From NCBI RefSeq assembly GCF_037974265.1, contig NZ_CP150233.1, forward strand, positions 992,001-1,056,000: 64,000 bases of DNA, in the 5' to 3' direction. The notes beneath the pieces are model-generated. The model made no database searches. It saw only the letters and a list, made by a program, of their open reading frames with translations, and was not told where the DNA came from. Source of the stretch: Paenibacillus sp. FSL R5-0623 (GTDB lineage Bacteria; Bacillota; Bacilli; Paenibacillales; Paenibacillaceae). Position numbers and translations under genes: made by a program. Below are positions 9,470 through 18,714 of the stretch, piece after piece (the stretch's first letter is position 1; the number at the start of each line of letters is the position of its first letter).

Positions 9470-9527
9470 TTGAAAATGCCTTCTAACTTGTTATAATATA
9501 ACCTATTGATATTGATAATCACTATCA
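9470..9527 (+). promoter_or_regulatory. Sigma-A promoter with Fur box for the first siderophore importer
   Basis: The -35 TTGAAA is at 9470-9475 and the -10 TATAAT at 9492-9497, with a 16-bp spacer. TGATAATcACTATCA at 9513-9527 is a 7-1-7 Fur box with one mismatch between arms. It sits just past the expected start of transcription, so iron-loaded Fur should block this promoter. The 5' leader is about 150 nt long. Confidence 0.85.
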
Positions 9528-9674
9528 TTTGTTGTTTGTTACTCAGCACTACAGTGAAAAGGGGTTAAGTTTATTCTCTAAATTTACGTCTGAGGAGGTA
9601 TGATACTGAGTTTATCCAACACATTACGCTGCGTGGGAATCCAAATTTTCTAAATCTAGGGGGATATAAATTAA

Positions 9675-10712
9675 ATGAGAAAGTCTATTTCTTCAAAATT
9701 AATGTTTATCATGGTTGCAGCTTTAACTTTGGTGTTGGCAGCTTGTTCAAGTAATGAACCTGCTACGACGGATACTGCGAATACAGAGGCTACAACTTCC
9801 GATGCTGCTACTACAGCTCCAGCCACAACAGTTGAAATTACGGATGCTCATGGAACGGTAACTGTGCCTGTACATCCAACGAAGGTCGTTGCTCTGGATA
9901 ACAGAACATTTGAGACTCTGTCCACTTGGGGCGTCAAATTAGCAGCAGCGCCGAAGGATGTAATGCCTGCGGATTCACCATATGTGGCGGATGAATCGGT
10001 ACAAAATATTGGGAATCATCGCGAACCAAACCTTGAACTATTGGCATCAATACAGCCTGACCTTGTCATTGTTGGTCAACGATTTGCTAGCTACTATGAA
10101 GACATCAAAAAATTAGTACCTAATGCAGCAGTGATCGACCTTAATATTGAGCTTGAAGAAACAGCATCACCTGGAGAAAACTTTGTTAATGGACTTAAAG
10201 ATGCAACAACCAATCTAGGTAAAATTTTTGAAAAGCAAGAAGAAGCTACTCAATTGATTGCTGATTTTGATAAAGCTATTGAAGAAGCTAAGGCCGCTTA
10301 TAACGGTGAAGATAAAATTATGAGTGTTGTCGTATCTGGTGGAAACATTGGTTTCTCGGCTCCTCTTACTGGACGCGTGTGGGGACCATTGTATGACATT
10401 TTCGGCTGGGTTCCAGCACTAGAAGTGGATAAATCTTCTTCTGATCATCAAGGTGATGATATTTCTGTTGAAGCGATCGCCCAAAGCAATCCAGATTGGA
10501 TTTTCGTACTGGATCGGGATGCAGCTGTATCTGCTGAAGAAGGTGCCGTTCCGGCTCAGGACGTTATTGATAATTCACCTGCTCTGCAAAACACCACTGC
10601 TATTACTCAAAAACAAATCGTTTATGCTCCAAACGACACGTACACCAATGAATCCATCGAAACTTTCTTGGAGTTGATTAACAACCTTACGAAAGCTTTA
10701 GCTAAACAGTAA
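9675..10712 (+). CDS. Siderophore ABC transporter substrate-binding lipoprotein (YclQ/FatB-like)
   Basis: The 345-residue protein starts with a lipoprotein signal peptide whose lipobox LAAC places the lipidated Cys near residue 24. A Ala/Thr-rich linker follows, then a class III binding fold (VEITDAHGTVTVP, then VVALDNRTFETLSTWG). It should capture a ferric siderophore at the outer membrane face. The closest described relatives by order and motifs are the petrobactin-type YclQ/FatB proteins. It heads a four-gene operon behind a Fur box. Its AT-rich sequence contrasts with the glycerol genes upstream. Confidence 0.9.
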   Translation: MRKSISSKLMFIMVAALTLVLAACSSNEPATTDTANTEATTSDAATTAPATTVEITDAHGTVTVPVHPTKVVALDNRTFETLSTWGVKLAAAPKDVMPADSPYVADESVQNIGNHREPNLELLASIQPDLVIVGQRFASYYEDIKKLVPNAAVIDLNIELEETASPGENFVNGLKDATTNLGKIFEKQEEATQLIADFDKAIEEAKAAYNGEDKIMSVVVSGGNIGFSAPLTGRVWGPLYDIFGWVPALEVDKSSSDHQGDDISVEAIAQSNPDWIFVLDRDAAVSAEEGAVPAQDVIDNSPALQNTTAITQKQIVYAPNDTYTNESIETFLELINNLTKALAKQ

Positions 10713-10728
10713 AAAGGAGTATGCTGCA

Positions 10729-11754
10729 GTGCAGAAAAATTTAATACCAAAATTAGCTGGGGTTGAGAATTCTCAACCCCAGCGTCATAATCCCAAAAAG
10801 CTATGGACCATACCTTTTATCATTGCGATTATAGCCACTATTATTTTAGGCATTACATCACTGCTTATTGGAGTCTATGACATACGAGGACAAGCGGATG
10901 GAATGGAGATGTTCTTCATTACTCGTGTCCCAAGAACTGTTGCATTAATGCTTACCGGTGCCGCAATGGCAATGGCAGGACTGGTCATGCAGCTTATTAC
11001 ACAGAATCGCTTGGTGGAACCTACCACCACCGGAACAATGGAATGGTCAGGGCTGGGGATCATGTTTATATATCTGGTCTTTCCTGCCCCGAGCTTAACG
11101 CTAAGAATGACTGGTGCAATCATTTTTTCTTTTATAGGAACGATGATTTTTTTTATGTTTCTAAAGAAAGTTAAACTCCGTTCGTCTTTGGTTGTCCCCA
11201 TTATTGGGATGATGCTTGGAGCTGTCATTTCTGCATTTTCAACTTTCGTTGGGCTTGTGTTCCAAATGACTCAAAATATCGAAAGCTGGTTTGCAGGCTC
11301 CTTCTCATCTGTGCAAATTGGCAGGTATGAATATTTATGGCTCATCGTATTGGTGACTATTCTTATATTTGTTTTTGCTGATCGGCTGACATTAGCCGGA
11401 CTAGGGGAAGATGTCGCTACCAGTCTTGGCGTAAATTATGACAGGATCATTCTTTTGGGTACTGCGCTTATTTCACTAGCCGTTGGAATCGTTGCAGCGG
11501 TCATTGGGAACTTGCCTTTTCTAGGGTTAATTGTCCCCAATATTGTCTCCATGTTTAGGGGTGACGATCTCAGGAGCAATCTGCCATGGGTGTGCTTATT
11601 AGGGATGGGCAGCATCATTGTGTGTGATATCCTGTCTCGTGTCATTATTATGCCTTTTGAAATACCTGTCTCGATGATCCTTGGAACAGTGGGATCCGTC
11701 GTATTCATTGTCATTTTGTTAAGACAAAGGCGGTCAACAAGGAGGGTAAGATGA
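10729..11754 (+). CDS. FecCD-type siderophore permease (YclN-like)
   Basis: This 341-residue polytopic permease has about nine hydrophobic segments and the FecCD signature near GVNYDRIILLG and IGNLPFLGLIVPNI. It starts with GTG, 9 nt after AAAGGAG; the nearby ATG at 10721 is out of frame. With the next gene it would form a heterodimeric channel for ferric siderophore. It overlaps the next gene by 4 bp (ATGA). Confidence 0.92.
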   Translation: MQKNLIPKLAGVENSQPQRHNPKKLWTIPFIIAIIATIILGITSLLIGVYDIRGQADGMEMFFITRVPRTVALMLTGAAMAMAGLVMQLITQNRLVEPTTTGTMEWSGLGIMFIYLVFPAPSLTLRMTGAIIFSFIGTMIFFMFLKKVKLRSSLVVPIIGMMLGAVISAFSTFVGLVFQMTQNIESWFAGSFSSVQIGRYEYLWLIVLVTILIFVFADRLTLAGLGEDVATSLGVNYDRIILLGTALISLAVGIVAAVIGNLPFLGLIVPNIVSMFRGDDLRSNLPWVCLLGMGSIIVCDILSRVIIMPFEIPVSMILGTVGSVVFIVILLRQRRSTRRVR

Positions 11755-12815
11755 GCAACTTAGCAAGTAGAAATCCACTGAGTATCGAAATCGATTCTAG
11801 TCGTCGTCCTAAAAAAAGATCAGCTAGAGCCTTCCGTACCAAAAAAGAAGAAAAGCGCTATTGGATTTTGCTGATAACATTAATTGTTCTGGGCGTTTTT
11901 GCATCGGTTGGGCTGCTGATTTATAACAATCCGGTCCCTGTGTCTTCGCCTTCATTCATACCTGTTGTTACAAGAAGGGTAGTTGCTCTGGTTTCAATGC
12001 TGATCGCTGCAATCTGCCAAAGTTTGTCCACGGTTGCTTTTCAATCGATTACGAATAACAGAATTATAACTCCGTCCCTTTTAGGTTTTGATGCTATTTA
12101 TTCAACCATTCATACGAGTACTATATTTTTCCTTGGTGCTACGGTATTTGTGAATTTTAGCGGTGTTGATTCCTTTTTATATCAAGTTGCTGCAATGGTC
12201 ATCATGTGTTTGATTCTTTATGGATGGCTGCTTTCCGGAAAATACGGCAATTTACAACTTCTGCTTCTGGTCGGCATTATCATTGGCACCGGGCTGAGGT
12301 CCGTATCCTCGTTTATGAGAAGACTTCTTGCACCGTCCGAGTTTGATATTTTGCAGGCAAGAATGTTTGCTTCCGTGAATAATGCGGATTCTGCCTATTT
12401 CCCGATTGCGATTCCTATCGTCATCATTGCAGCAATTCTGCTGCTTGCTAATGCCAAGAGGTTAAATGTATTGTCGCTGGGTAAGGATGTCTCAACTTCC
12501 TTGGGAACTAAACATCAAAGTAGTGTGATTTATACGCTGGTTCTGGTTTCCATTTTGATGGCCATTTCGACGGCTTTGGTTGGACCACTTACATTCTATG
12601 GATTTTTAGTTGCGATTTTGAGTTATCAGGCAGCGCAAACCTATGATCACAGATATGTTTTCCCAATGGCTCTTGCGATAGGGTTTGTGATCTTAACCGG
12701 TGCATACTTTGTTATGAATCATGTTTTCAATGCCCAAGGTGTTGTTTCCATCATTATAGAATTGGTTGGCGGACTAACATTTTTAATTGTGATTTTAAGG
12801 AAGGGTTCTTTATGA
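11751..12815 (+). CDS. FecCD-type siderophore permease (YclO-like)
   Basis: This second permease of 354 residues has a basic cytoplasmic N terminus (RRPKKRSARAFR) before the first membrane helix at about residue 42. The helices and the GPLTFYGFLVAILSY segment are typical of the FecCD family. It is translationally coupled on both sides by ATGA overlaps. It probably pairs with the preceding permease to form the membrane channel. Confidence 0.92.
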   Translation: MSNLASRNPLSIEIDSSRRPKKRSARAFRTKKEEKRYWILLITLIVLGVFASVGLLIYNNPVPVSSPSFIPVVTRRVVALVSMLIAAICQSLSTVAFQSITNNRIITPSLLGFDAIYSTIHTSTIFFLGATVFVNFSGVDSFLYQVAAMVIMCLILYGWLLSGKYGNLQLLLLVGIIIGTGLRSVSSFMRRLLAPSEFDILQARMFASVNNADSAYFPIAIPIVIIAAILLLANAKRLNVLSLGKDVSTSLGTKHQSSVIYTLVLVSILMAISTALVGPLTFYGFLVAILSYQAAQTYDHRYVFPMALAIGFVILTGAYFVMNHVFNAQGVVSIIIELVGGLTFLIVILRKGSL

Positions 12816-13564
12816 TACAGATCAATAATGTCAAAAAAACCTATGCAGCCGAGGTAGAGATAGGCCCTTTGAATATTCATATACCCAAAGCCGGTCTTAC
12901 TTCTTTAATTGGACCCAACGGTGCGGGGAAATCGACGACACTTCTGATGATCGGAAGACTTTTGGATTTGGACGAAGGTCAGATCAAGGTTGCCAATATG
13001 GATGTTTTCACGACCAAGTCAAAAGACTTGGCCAAGATTATAACGGTTTTACGACAAGAAAATCATTTTGTCACAAGGCTTACCGTTAGACAACTTGCTG
13101 GATTTGGACGGTTTCCTTATTCTAAGGGAAGATTAACGGATGAGGATGAAGCTATAATCTCTAAATATATTGATTTTCTAGACTTAACTGATCTGGAAAA
13201 TAGATACTTAGATGAGCTTTCAGGTGGTCAGAGGCAAAGAGCTTATGTCGCAATGGTTTTGTGTCAGGAGACGGAATATGTACTTTTGGACGAGCCTCTG
13301 AACAATCTGGATGTTGCTCGTTCTGTTCGGATGATGGAGCATTTGAGATATGCTGCTAATGAATTTGGAAGAACGATTCTGACGGTTATGCATGATATCA
13401 ATTTTGCTGCCAAATATTCGGATCGAATATGTGCGATGAAAGATGGACAAATCGCCGCTTTTGGAAGCGTAGAAGAAGTGATGGACCCCGAAATTTTAAC
13501 AGATATTTTTGAAACGAAAATTGAAATTATCGATGGTCCATATGGACCGATAGCGATCTATTAG
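12812..13564 (+). CDS. Siderophore ABC transporter ATPase (YclP-like)
   Basis: This 250-residue ATPase has Walker A GPNGAGKST (about residues 33-41), a signature LSGGQRQRAYVAM, Walker B YVLLDEPLNNLD and the switch histidine in VMHDIN. It drives ferric siderophore import through the two upstream permeases. It overlaps the previous gene by 4 bp and is followed by a strong terminator, so the unit is the four genes 9675-13564. Confidence 0.95.
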   Translation: MIQINNVKKTYAAEVEIGPLNIHIPKAGLTSLIGPNGAGKSTTLLMIGRLLDLDEGQIKVANMDVFTTKSKDLAKIITVLRQENHFVTRLTVRQLAGFGRFPYSKGRLTDEDEAIISKYIDFLDLTDLENRYLDELSGGQRQRAYVAMVLCQETEYVLLDEPLNNLDVARSVRMMEHLRYAANEFGRTILTVMHDINFAAKYSDRICAMKDGQIAAFGSVEEVMDPEILTDIFETKIEIIDGPYGPIAIY

Positions 13565-13611
13565 CTACAAGATTTAATGAAAAGTTGTTTGTTAAAATGG
13601 TTTTCAGAAAG

Positions 13612-13640
13612 TAGAGTGATTATTCACTCTGCTTTTTTTT
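13612..13640 (+). terminator. Intrinsic terminator of the first siderophore importer
   Basis: AGAGTGA and TCACTCT pair around TTAT, followed by GC and eight T residues. Confidence 0.9.
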
Positions 13641-13823
13641 ATTCAATGCCGAGCATCCTCCTGCAAAATTTTCTTTCTTGTTCAAAAGGTATTTTCGCTT
13701 ACAGAGCGTTCTTTTGGATATGGAAAGCGATTTTGCATGCCATAAATTGGCTTGAAGGTTCCAGATAGTGTAATCTGGAGATTATGAAAACCCATTTGAA
13801 CGAGAAGGGATCGGGATGATTCA

Positions 13824-15002
13824 ATGACGCAAAAAATCTATTATGACTCTGCTTATACAAGAGAGTGGCATACAACGATTACAGGCAGAGTAGACAAGGA
13901 AGACGGCGTGTATGTCACGCTGGCGGAGACTGCTTTTTACCCGCATGGGGGTGGACAACCTTGTGATCTGGGTCAAATTGGCGGCATCGCTGTTCTGGAT
14001 GTGAACATCGAAGATGGTGAAGTATGGCATAAGCTGGAACGCGTCCCTGAAGAGACTGAGGTACATTGTGAGATTGACTGGGAGCGAAGATTCGATCATA
14101 TGCAGCAGCATACGGGTCAGCATTTGTTATCGGCAATCACGCTAAAGCTTACTGAAGCGATGACCCTCAGCTTCCATCTTGGTACGGAGTATGACACGAT
14201 TGATGTGGCTGCGGCTGAACTGGGAGCGAATCAATTAACCGCCATTGAACAAGAAGTGAATCGTCAGATCTATCGTAACGCTCGCATCAACACGTCCTGG
14301 GTTACAACAGAAGAGGCTGCACAATTGCCACTGGTGAAGCAGCCTACGGTAACAGAGGACATTCGCATCGTCGAGATCGAGGGTGTGGAGTATAACGCCT
14401 GCGGTGGAACTCATGTGTCAGCGACGGGTGAGATTGGGATCATCAAACTGTTGAAAACCGAAAAAGTGAAGGGTGGCACCCGCATTTATTTCAAATGTGG
14501 AACAAGGGCGCTGAATGAATTCACAGCTGCACAAAACGTGCTCAATAGCATCATGGTTAAATTAAAGACCAGCAAGGACGAATTATTGGAGCGAATTGAG
14601 AAAATGGAGCTGGAGCAAAAGCAGCTGCAAACGGAGCTGAATGCATTGAAAACAACAAACGATGCCTATTATGCGGAGGAACTTCTGGCCGCTCGGCAAG
14701 GGCTGGTGATTGCTCAGGTCTTTGAAGACAAATCGCTCAAGGATATGCAGAGCCTGGCTACCAAGCTGACGGCAGACCATGAGGGGCTTGTACTCTTTGC
14801 CAGTATCTCAGAGGCCAAAGTGGTTCTGGCACAGAACGGACAGCCGCCTGAATGGGCTTGTGGACCTTTCTTCAAAGGCAATCTTGGAGCCTACCAAGGC
14901 AAAGGTGGCGGCAGTGAAAAGATAGCTCAGGCAGGCTTTGCCAGCAGTGAAGATGCGCTTGCCTTTTACGAATTCACCAAGGACCAGTTGGGACATCACT
15001 GA
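13824..15002 (+). CDS. Alanyl-tRNA editing protein (AlaX-L type with DHHA1 domain)
   Basis: The 392-residue free-standing editing factor hydrolyses Ser-tRNA(Ala) or Gly-tRNA(Ala). The zinc ligands are HTGQH (His96, His100) and CGGTH (Cys193, His197). FYPHGGGQPCD is the conserved entry of the editing core. A coiled coil follows at about residues 245-285, and then a DHHA1 domain ending GNLGAYQGKGGGS. It lacks the aminoacylation half of AlaRS, so it acts in trans. It appears monocistronic. Confidence 0.93.
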   Translation: MTQKIYYDSAYTREWHTTITGRVDKEDGVYVTLAETAFYPHGGGQPCDLGQIGGIAVLDVNIEDGEVWHKLERVPEETEVHCEIDWERRFDHMQQHTGQHLLSAITLKLTEAMTLSFHLGTEYDTIDVAAAELGANQLTAIEQEVNRQIYRNARINTSWVTTEEAAQLPLVKQPTVTEDIRIVEIEGVEYNACGGTHVSATGEIGIIKLLKTEKVKGGTRIYFKCGTRALNEFTAAQNVLNSIMVKLKTSKDELLERIEKMELEQKQLQTELNALKTTNDAYYAEELLAARQGLVIAQVFEDKSLKDMQSLATKLTADHEGLVLFASISEAKVVLAQNGQPPEWACGPFFKGNLGAYQGKGGGSEKIAQAGFASSEDALAFYEFTKDQLGHH

Positions 15003-15109
15003 TTCGTATTGTCCTTTATGAGACACGTAGGCATTGAAATATGAGTAAGGGACAAGCACGTCACATTGTGGCGTGTTTTCCATTGCCAATAGTTGAAGGA
15101 GGTTGGAAT

Positions 15110-16414
15110 ATGACAGAACGAATTCCATGTATACGAGAAGGGTGTACAAATACCATTTTGCCAGCAACGGCTGCCAGAACAGGTGGGTATTGCATGCCTT
15201 GCAAACAGGAGATGGAACGCGAGGAGCGCCAGAGATACATTGAAGCGAATCGACGTGACGTGAAATTGTATGCAGGTATCACAGACCCGGTCGAAATTTT
15301 GAAAATCATGCACAAACCTCAGGTTCGCGATCCACTAATTCGTTATACACCCTATGAACAATCCGAGGAACAGGTATATCTATCTTTGTCTGTAGAGCAA
15401 CAAGATCAGATGAAGGATTACGCGATGCAACGGGTTCATTCAGGAGATGAAGATACGGGCAAAGACATTCTGGTATATCTGGTCTGCTACCATGATATAT
15501 CGTTGACTGCTGAAATTCCTGAGCTGCTGGAACAGGAGATCTATTATCCTGCCATTTTGTATAAAAGTGCCTCGGGTGAGGTTCGTGATCGTCTCTTGCA
15601 GCAGGTGAACACCGATGATGAGAATCGGAATCATATTTTGCTCATGCTGGCCCATATCGGGGATGATGTTGTTGTGCAGCAGTTCCGGCAGTGGAGACAG
15701 ACTCCGCCATCTTGGGCGAGTGAATTGTACGTGGCGCCAGAGCATTACACCACTGAAGCTGGTTGGGAGCTTACAAAAGACGGGCAGCGCAGGGAATTAT
15801 TCACCACCCCAAGTTATTCACTCTATAAAGTAAAAGAGAATGAAGGACCTAACGTGGAGTTAACCGGAAATTCACTCTCGATGCTGAACCCTAGCAACAA
15901 TGGCTGTCCATGGTGTGGCAATGCGTTAACCACCTTAATTAGTCTGGATGTTAAACATCCCGCTCTGAAGGACGTGTCTTGGCATGCCCAGCAACTTCAG
16001 ATACAGACTTGCGTGATATGCGGCAGTTACGGTGTGGTTTACATGGAGCTGGACGCAGCAGGGGAACCGTTATGGAGTTCACATAATGTCATGCCTATGG
16101 GAATGGACGAGATTGACCCGGACGACTATGGTAAACTTGCACCGGATGTTGGCCAGCAGTTTCGGATTGCGAATGCATCGCGTCATGCATTCCATGCCAG
16201 TGAGTGGGCGATGGAACCCTCGCTATCTCAGGTCGGCGGCCATCCAGGATGGGTTCAGGATGCGGAGTACCCAACATGTCCACGCTGCTCCACGAGAATG
16301 AAGGCTGTCGCACAACTGGATTGTGGCGAGGTTGAGGAATATGGTGAGGGTATGTACTACATGTTCATATGTGAGCCATGCCAAATAACTGCCGTTTCGT
16401 ACCAGCAATCTTGA
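15110..16414 (+). CDS. Zinc-ribbon hypothetical protein, 434 aa
   Basis: The start at 15110 is set by AAGGAGG 7 nt upstream; an earlier in-frame ATG at 15041 lacks such a site. Three Cys-pair clusters suggest metal binding: CxxxxC then CMPC near the N terminus, CPWCG with CVICG in the middle, and CPRCS with CEPC at the end. The C-terminal VGGHPGWVQDAEYP segment resembles the closing part of DUF1963/YwqG-like proteins. The middle is helical and may be repeat-like. No enzymatic role can be assigned. Confidence 0.75.
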   Translation: MTERIPCIREGCTNTILPATAARTGGYCMPCKQEMEREERQRYIEANRRDVKLYAGITDPVEILKIMHKPQVRDPLIRYTPYEQSEEQVYLSLSVEQQDQMKDYAMQRVHSGDEDTGKDILVYLVCYHDISLTAEIPELLEQEIYYPAILYKSASGEVRDRLLQQVNTDDENRNHILLMLAHIGDDVVVQQFRQWRQTPPSWASELYVAPEHYTTEAGWELTKDGQRRELFTTPSYSLYKVKENEGPNVELTGNSLSMLNPSNNGCPWCGNALTTLISLDVKHPALKDVSWHAQQLQIQTCVICGSYGVVYMELDAAGEPLWSSHNVMPMGMDEIDPDDYGKLAPDVGQQFRIANASRHAFHASEWAMEPSLSQVGGHPGWVQDAEYPTCPRCSTRMKAVAQLDCGEVEEYGEGMYYMFICEPCQITAVSYQQS

Positions 16415-16435
16415 TGGTGGACTACAACAAAAAGG

Positions 16436-16475
16436 GGCATCCCATAAGTTCTTGAACTTCATGGGATGCCTTTTT
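16436..16475. terminator. Bidirectional terminator between convergent genes
   Basis: GGCATCCCAT (16436-16445) and ATGGGATGCC (16461-16470) form a perfect 10-bp stem. There are five T residues after it on the plus strand and a T run on the minus strand as well, so it can serve both flanking genes. Confidence 0.9.
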
Positions 16476-16494
16476 AATGTATCGTCAGATTTTC

Positions 16495-16842
16495 CTACAA
16501 TTCTGCAGATGCCTGCTTCAGCAGTCCCGACAGCCATTCATAATCTGGTGTATCTTTTTCCTTGAGCTTGATCGTTTTGCGCTCTTCCGGGCCTTCGAAT
16601 ATCCCATCGGGCAGATCGAGTCCGGTTGCATGGAAGATGGTGAAGGATACGGCCTGTTTGGATGGCGAGATGACCGCAGCATACTTTCCGTTTTTTAGAA
16701 AATGAGGTTTCTTGTATTGCACGCGTTCTTGTACGTCAGGGATGGTATCATGCACCAACTGGCGCAATTGTTCAGCGACTTGTATTTGCCAGGGGATCTG
16801 AATCTGTTCAATAAACGCAGTAACTTCTGCATTCTTGGTCAT
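16495..16842 (-). CDS. DUF1801 (YdhG-like) family protein
   Basis: This 115-residue protein fits the DUF1801 family, with RQLVHDTIPDVQERVQYKKPHF in the N-terminal half and a C-terminal LKEKDTPDYEWLSGLLKQA helix. Function is unknown; some relatives are called iron-chaperone or frataxin-like by structural analogy. It overlaps the upstream GNAT gene by ATGA, so the two are translated together. The ribosome binding site GGAGGGTGA lies inside that gene. Confidence 0.8.
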   Translation of the reverse strand: MTKNAEVTAFIEQIQIPWQIQVAEQLRQLVHDTIPDVQERVQYKKPHFLKNGKYAAVISPSKQAVSFTIFHATGLDLPDGIFEGPEERKTIKLKEKDTPDYEWLSGLLKQASAEL

Positions 16843-17414
16843 ACTTGTTCACCCTCCATATGGATCTGATTGTGTGTTTCCCATTCTGGTCTTAGGATTC
16901 CCATCATCAAGCGGTCATAACGCTTACCATCACGATATACAGCTGAGCGTGCCCGACCTTCCAACTGAAAACCAACCTTCTCATAGGAACGGATTGCTTT
17001 GGCATTGTAGGCGATGACATCGAGGCCAACCCTGTCCAGATTCATCTCATGGAACGCATATCGCAAGATAAGATTCAACGCTTCCGTGCCATATCCCTTG
17101 TTGCGATGTTTGGCAAGTCCGATGCCAATGGCAAGCTGTCCGCAGCGGTTATTCCATTCAATGCTATGAATGACGACAAAACCAATCAGCGTATCCTCTT
17201 CATGCGTGCGCAGTCTGAAGTACACTTCCTTGTTCTTTGTTTCTCCCTCATCCTCCAACTGTTTCTCCGAATAGGGAATGGCAATGTCGGTATCTACATT
17301 TCGAAGGTACTCCGGGTCTTCGTTCCATTGCAGCATGGTCTCCACATCTTCAGGACGTGGTGGCGTCATTTTTAATCGTTTGCTATAAAATAGGTTGTCC
17401 GTAGTTAGTGTCAT
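16839..17414 (-). CDS. GNAT N-acetyltransferase (RimJ/RimL-like)
   Basis: This 191-residue acetyltransferase has the acetyl-CoA loop in GIGLAKHRNKGYGTEAL and the C-terminal NAKAIRSYEKVGFQLEG, which are typical of the RimJ/RimL and spermidine N-acetyltransferase branch. The substrate is unknown. AAAGGAG lies 7 nt before the start. It is co-transcribed with the DUF1801 gene. Confidence 0.9.
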   Translation of the reverse strand: MTLTTDNLFYSKRLKMTPPRPEDVETMLQWNEDPEYLRNVDTDIAIPYSEKQLEDEGETKNKEVYFRLRTHEEDTLIGFVVIHSIEWNNRCGQLAIGIGLAKHRNKGYGTEALNLILRYAFHEMNLDRVGLDVIAYNAKAIRSYEKVGFQLEGRARSAVYRDGKRYDRLMMGILRPEWETHNQIHMEGEQV

Positions 17415-17669
17415 AGGGGTCTCCTTTAAAATAGGTTAAGATGGCTTCACCTTGGTTTCACATTTAACTCTATGTATATTTCGCAATAGACCTCGCCCCT
17501 TTGGCATCTGATAGCCTCATCATACTGGAAACTCCAGGTGAATCACAATAGCGTATTTCAGAGGATATAAGCAACCTCTTGTCATAAAACCTAACACGGT
17601 AGTAAGATGAAAGGATTGATATATATTCAGTGATAAAACCAATAAAAATGACGGCAGGAGTGGTACGTT

Positions 17670-18125
17670 TTGGAGATTAAAGTGGATGATTTGAGTGGAG
17701 TTCAAGTTAAGGCTTTAATTGCGGAGCACTTGCAAGGGATGGCAGCAGATTCGCCTCCAGAGAGCATTCATGCGTTGAATCTGGATGGACTCAAGAAACC
17801 CGAAATTACATTCTGGTGTGCTTGGGAAGGGGACGACTTGCTCGGCTGCGGGGCTATCAAAGAACTTGATCCAGAGCATGCAGAGTTGAAATCGATGCGT
17901 ACCGCTTCGGCTCATCTGAGAAAAGGCGTAGCGAGAAAAATTTTGGCTTATATTATGGAGGTCGCCACAGACCGTGGTTATAAGCGAATCAGTCTGGAGA
18001 CGGGCTCAATGGATTCGTTTATCCCGGCACGGAAGTTGTACGAAGACTTCGGATTCGAATATTGCGAACCATTCGCAGATTATATATTGGACCCGAACAG
18101 CACGTTTATGACAAAAACAATCTAA
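17670..18125 (+). CDS. GNAT N-acetyltransferase
   Basis: This 151-residue GNAT protein starts at TTG, 9 nt after CAGGAG. The acetyl-CoA loop is RTASAHLRKGVARKIL, and RKLYEDFGFEYCEPFADY is the closing motif. The layout resembles YjgM/PhnO-like small-molecule acetyltransferases. The substrate is unknown. It is a single-gene unit ending in a strong terminator. Confidence 0.88.
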   Translation: MEIKVDDLSGVQVKALIAEHLQGMAADSPPESIHALNLDGLKKPEITFWCAWEGDDLLGCGAIKELDPEHAELKSMRTASAHLRKGVARKILAYIMEVATDRGYKRISLETGSMDSFIPARKLYEDFGFEYCEPFADYILDPNSTFMTKTI

Positions 18126-18140
18126 AGTGATCTACATGAG

Positions 18141-18180
18141 AAACCAGCATCCTGTTTTTTTACAGGATGCTGGTTTTTTT
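18141..18180 (+). terminator. Intrinsic terminator after the GNAT gene
   Basis: AAACCAGCATCCTG pairs perfectly with CAGGATGCTGGTTT, followed by further T residues. Confidence 0.92.
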
Positions 18181-18280
18181 ATTTTGCAACATATCTTACA
18201 TTTTAAAAGTTGAAAAAAGAGTAGAATAAACTCAATAATGCAACGTGGCCTTGTGACAAATAATGTGGAGGGAGTCGTGC

Positions 18281-18562
18281 ATGGTTTACTGGTGGTTTGA
18301 TCATATGAATCCGCTGTTTGCTGTCTTGGTGTTATGTCCCATCATTGCTGTAGTGCTTGGAGTGTGCAGTTTTTTTGCCAAATGGTTTAGACTTTGGGGA
18401 GCGATGATAATCTCTTTTATGCTGCCTTTATTGTATATCGCGAGTGATCTGTCCACATGGAGAGGCAACCTGGACGCTTGGTTCATCTATGGGGCAGAGT
18501 ACATTTTGCTCACCTGGATTATACACAGATTGCTTCATGCGATTGTGGGGTATAAAACATAG
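18281..18562 (+). CDS. Small membrane protein, 93 aa, unknown function
   Basis: The start at 18281 is favoured by GGAGGGAG ending 6 nt upstream; the in-frame ATG at 18263 precedes that site. Three hydrophobic segments are visible (about residues 10-32, 38-55 and 66-88), so it is an integral membrane protein. Length and topology resemble DUF2651-type Bacillus membrane proteins, but this is a weak resemblance. No function is assigned. Confidence 0.65.
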   Translation: MVYWWFDHMNPLFAVLVLCPIIAVVLGVCSFFAKWFRLWGAMIISFMLPLLYIASDLSTWRGNLDAWFIYGAEYILLTWIIHRLLHAIVGYKT

Positions 18563-18714
18563 GTTATGTCCCTATACGTTTGGGATGAATTGGCCATAAG
18601 GAACTTCTGGGCTGATTGATGGACAATAGGGTATACTGGACATTATGTTTATGAGATTGTTCAAAATTATAAAACAAGACATTACAGACGTTTTTTACAT
18701 CAGGAGGACTTGAA

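Noticed and set aside
13577..13768. 63-codon ORF after the first siderophore importer.
   Set aside because: It spans the strong terminator at 13612-13640, has no ribosome binding site and its sequence looks like translated non-coding DNA.
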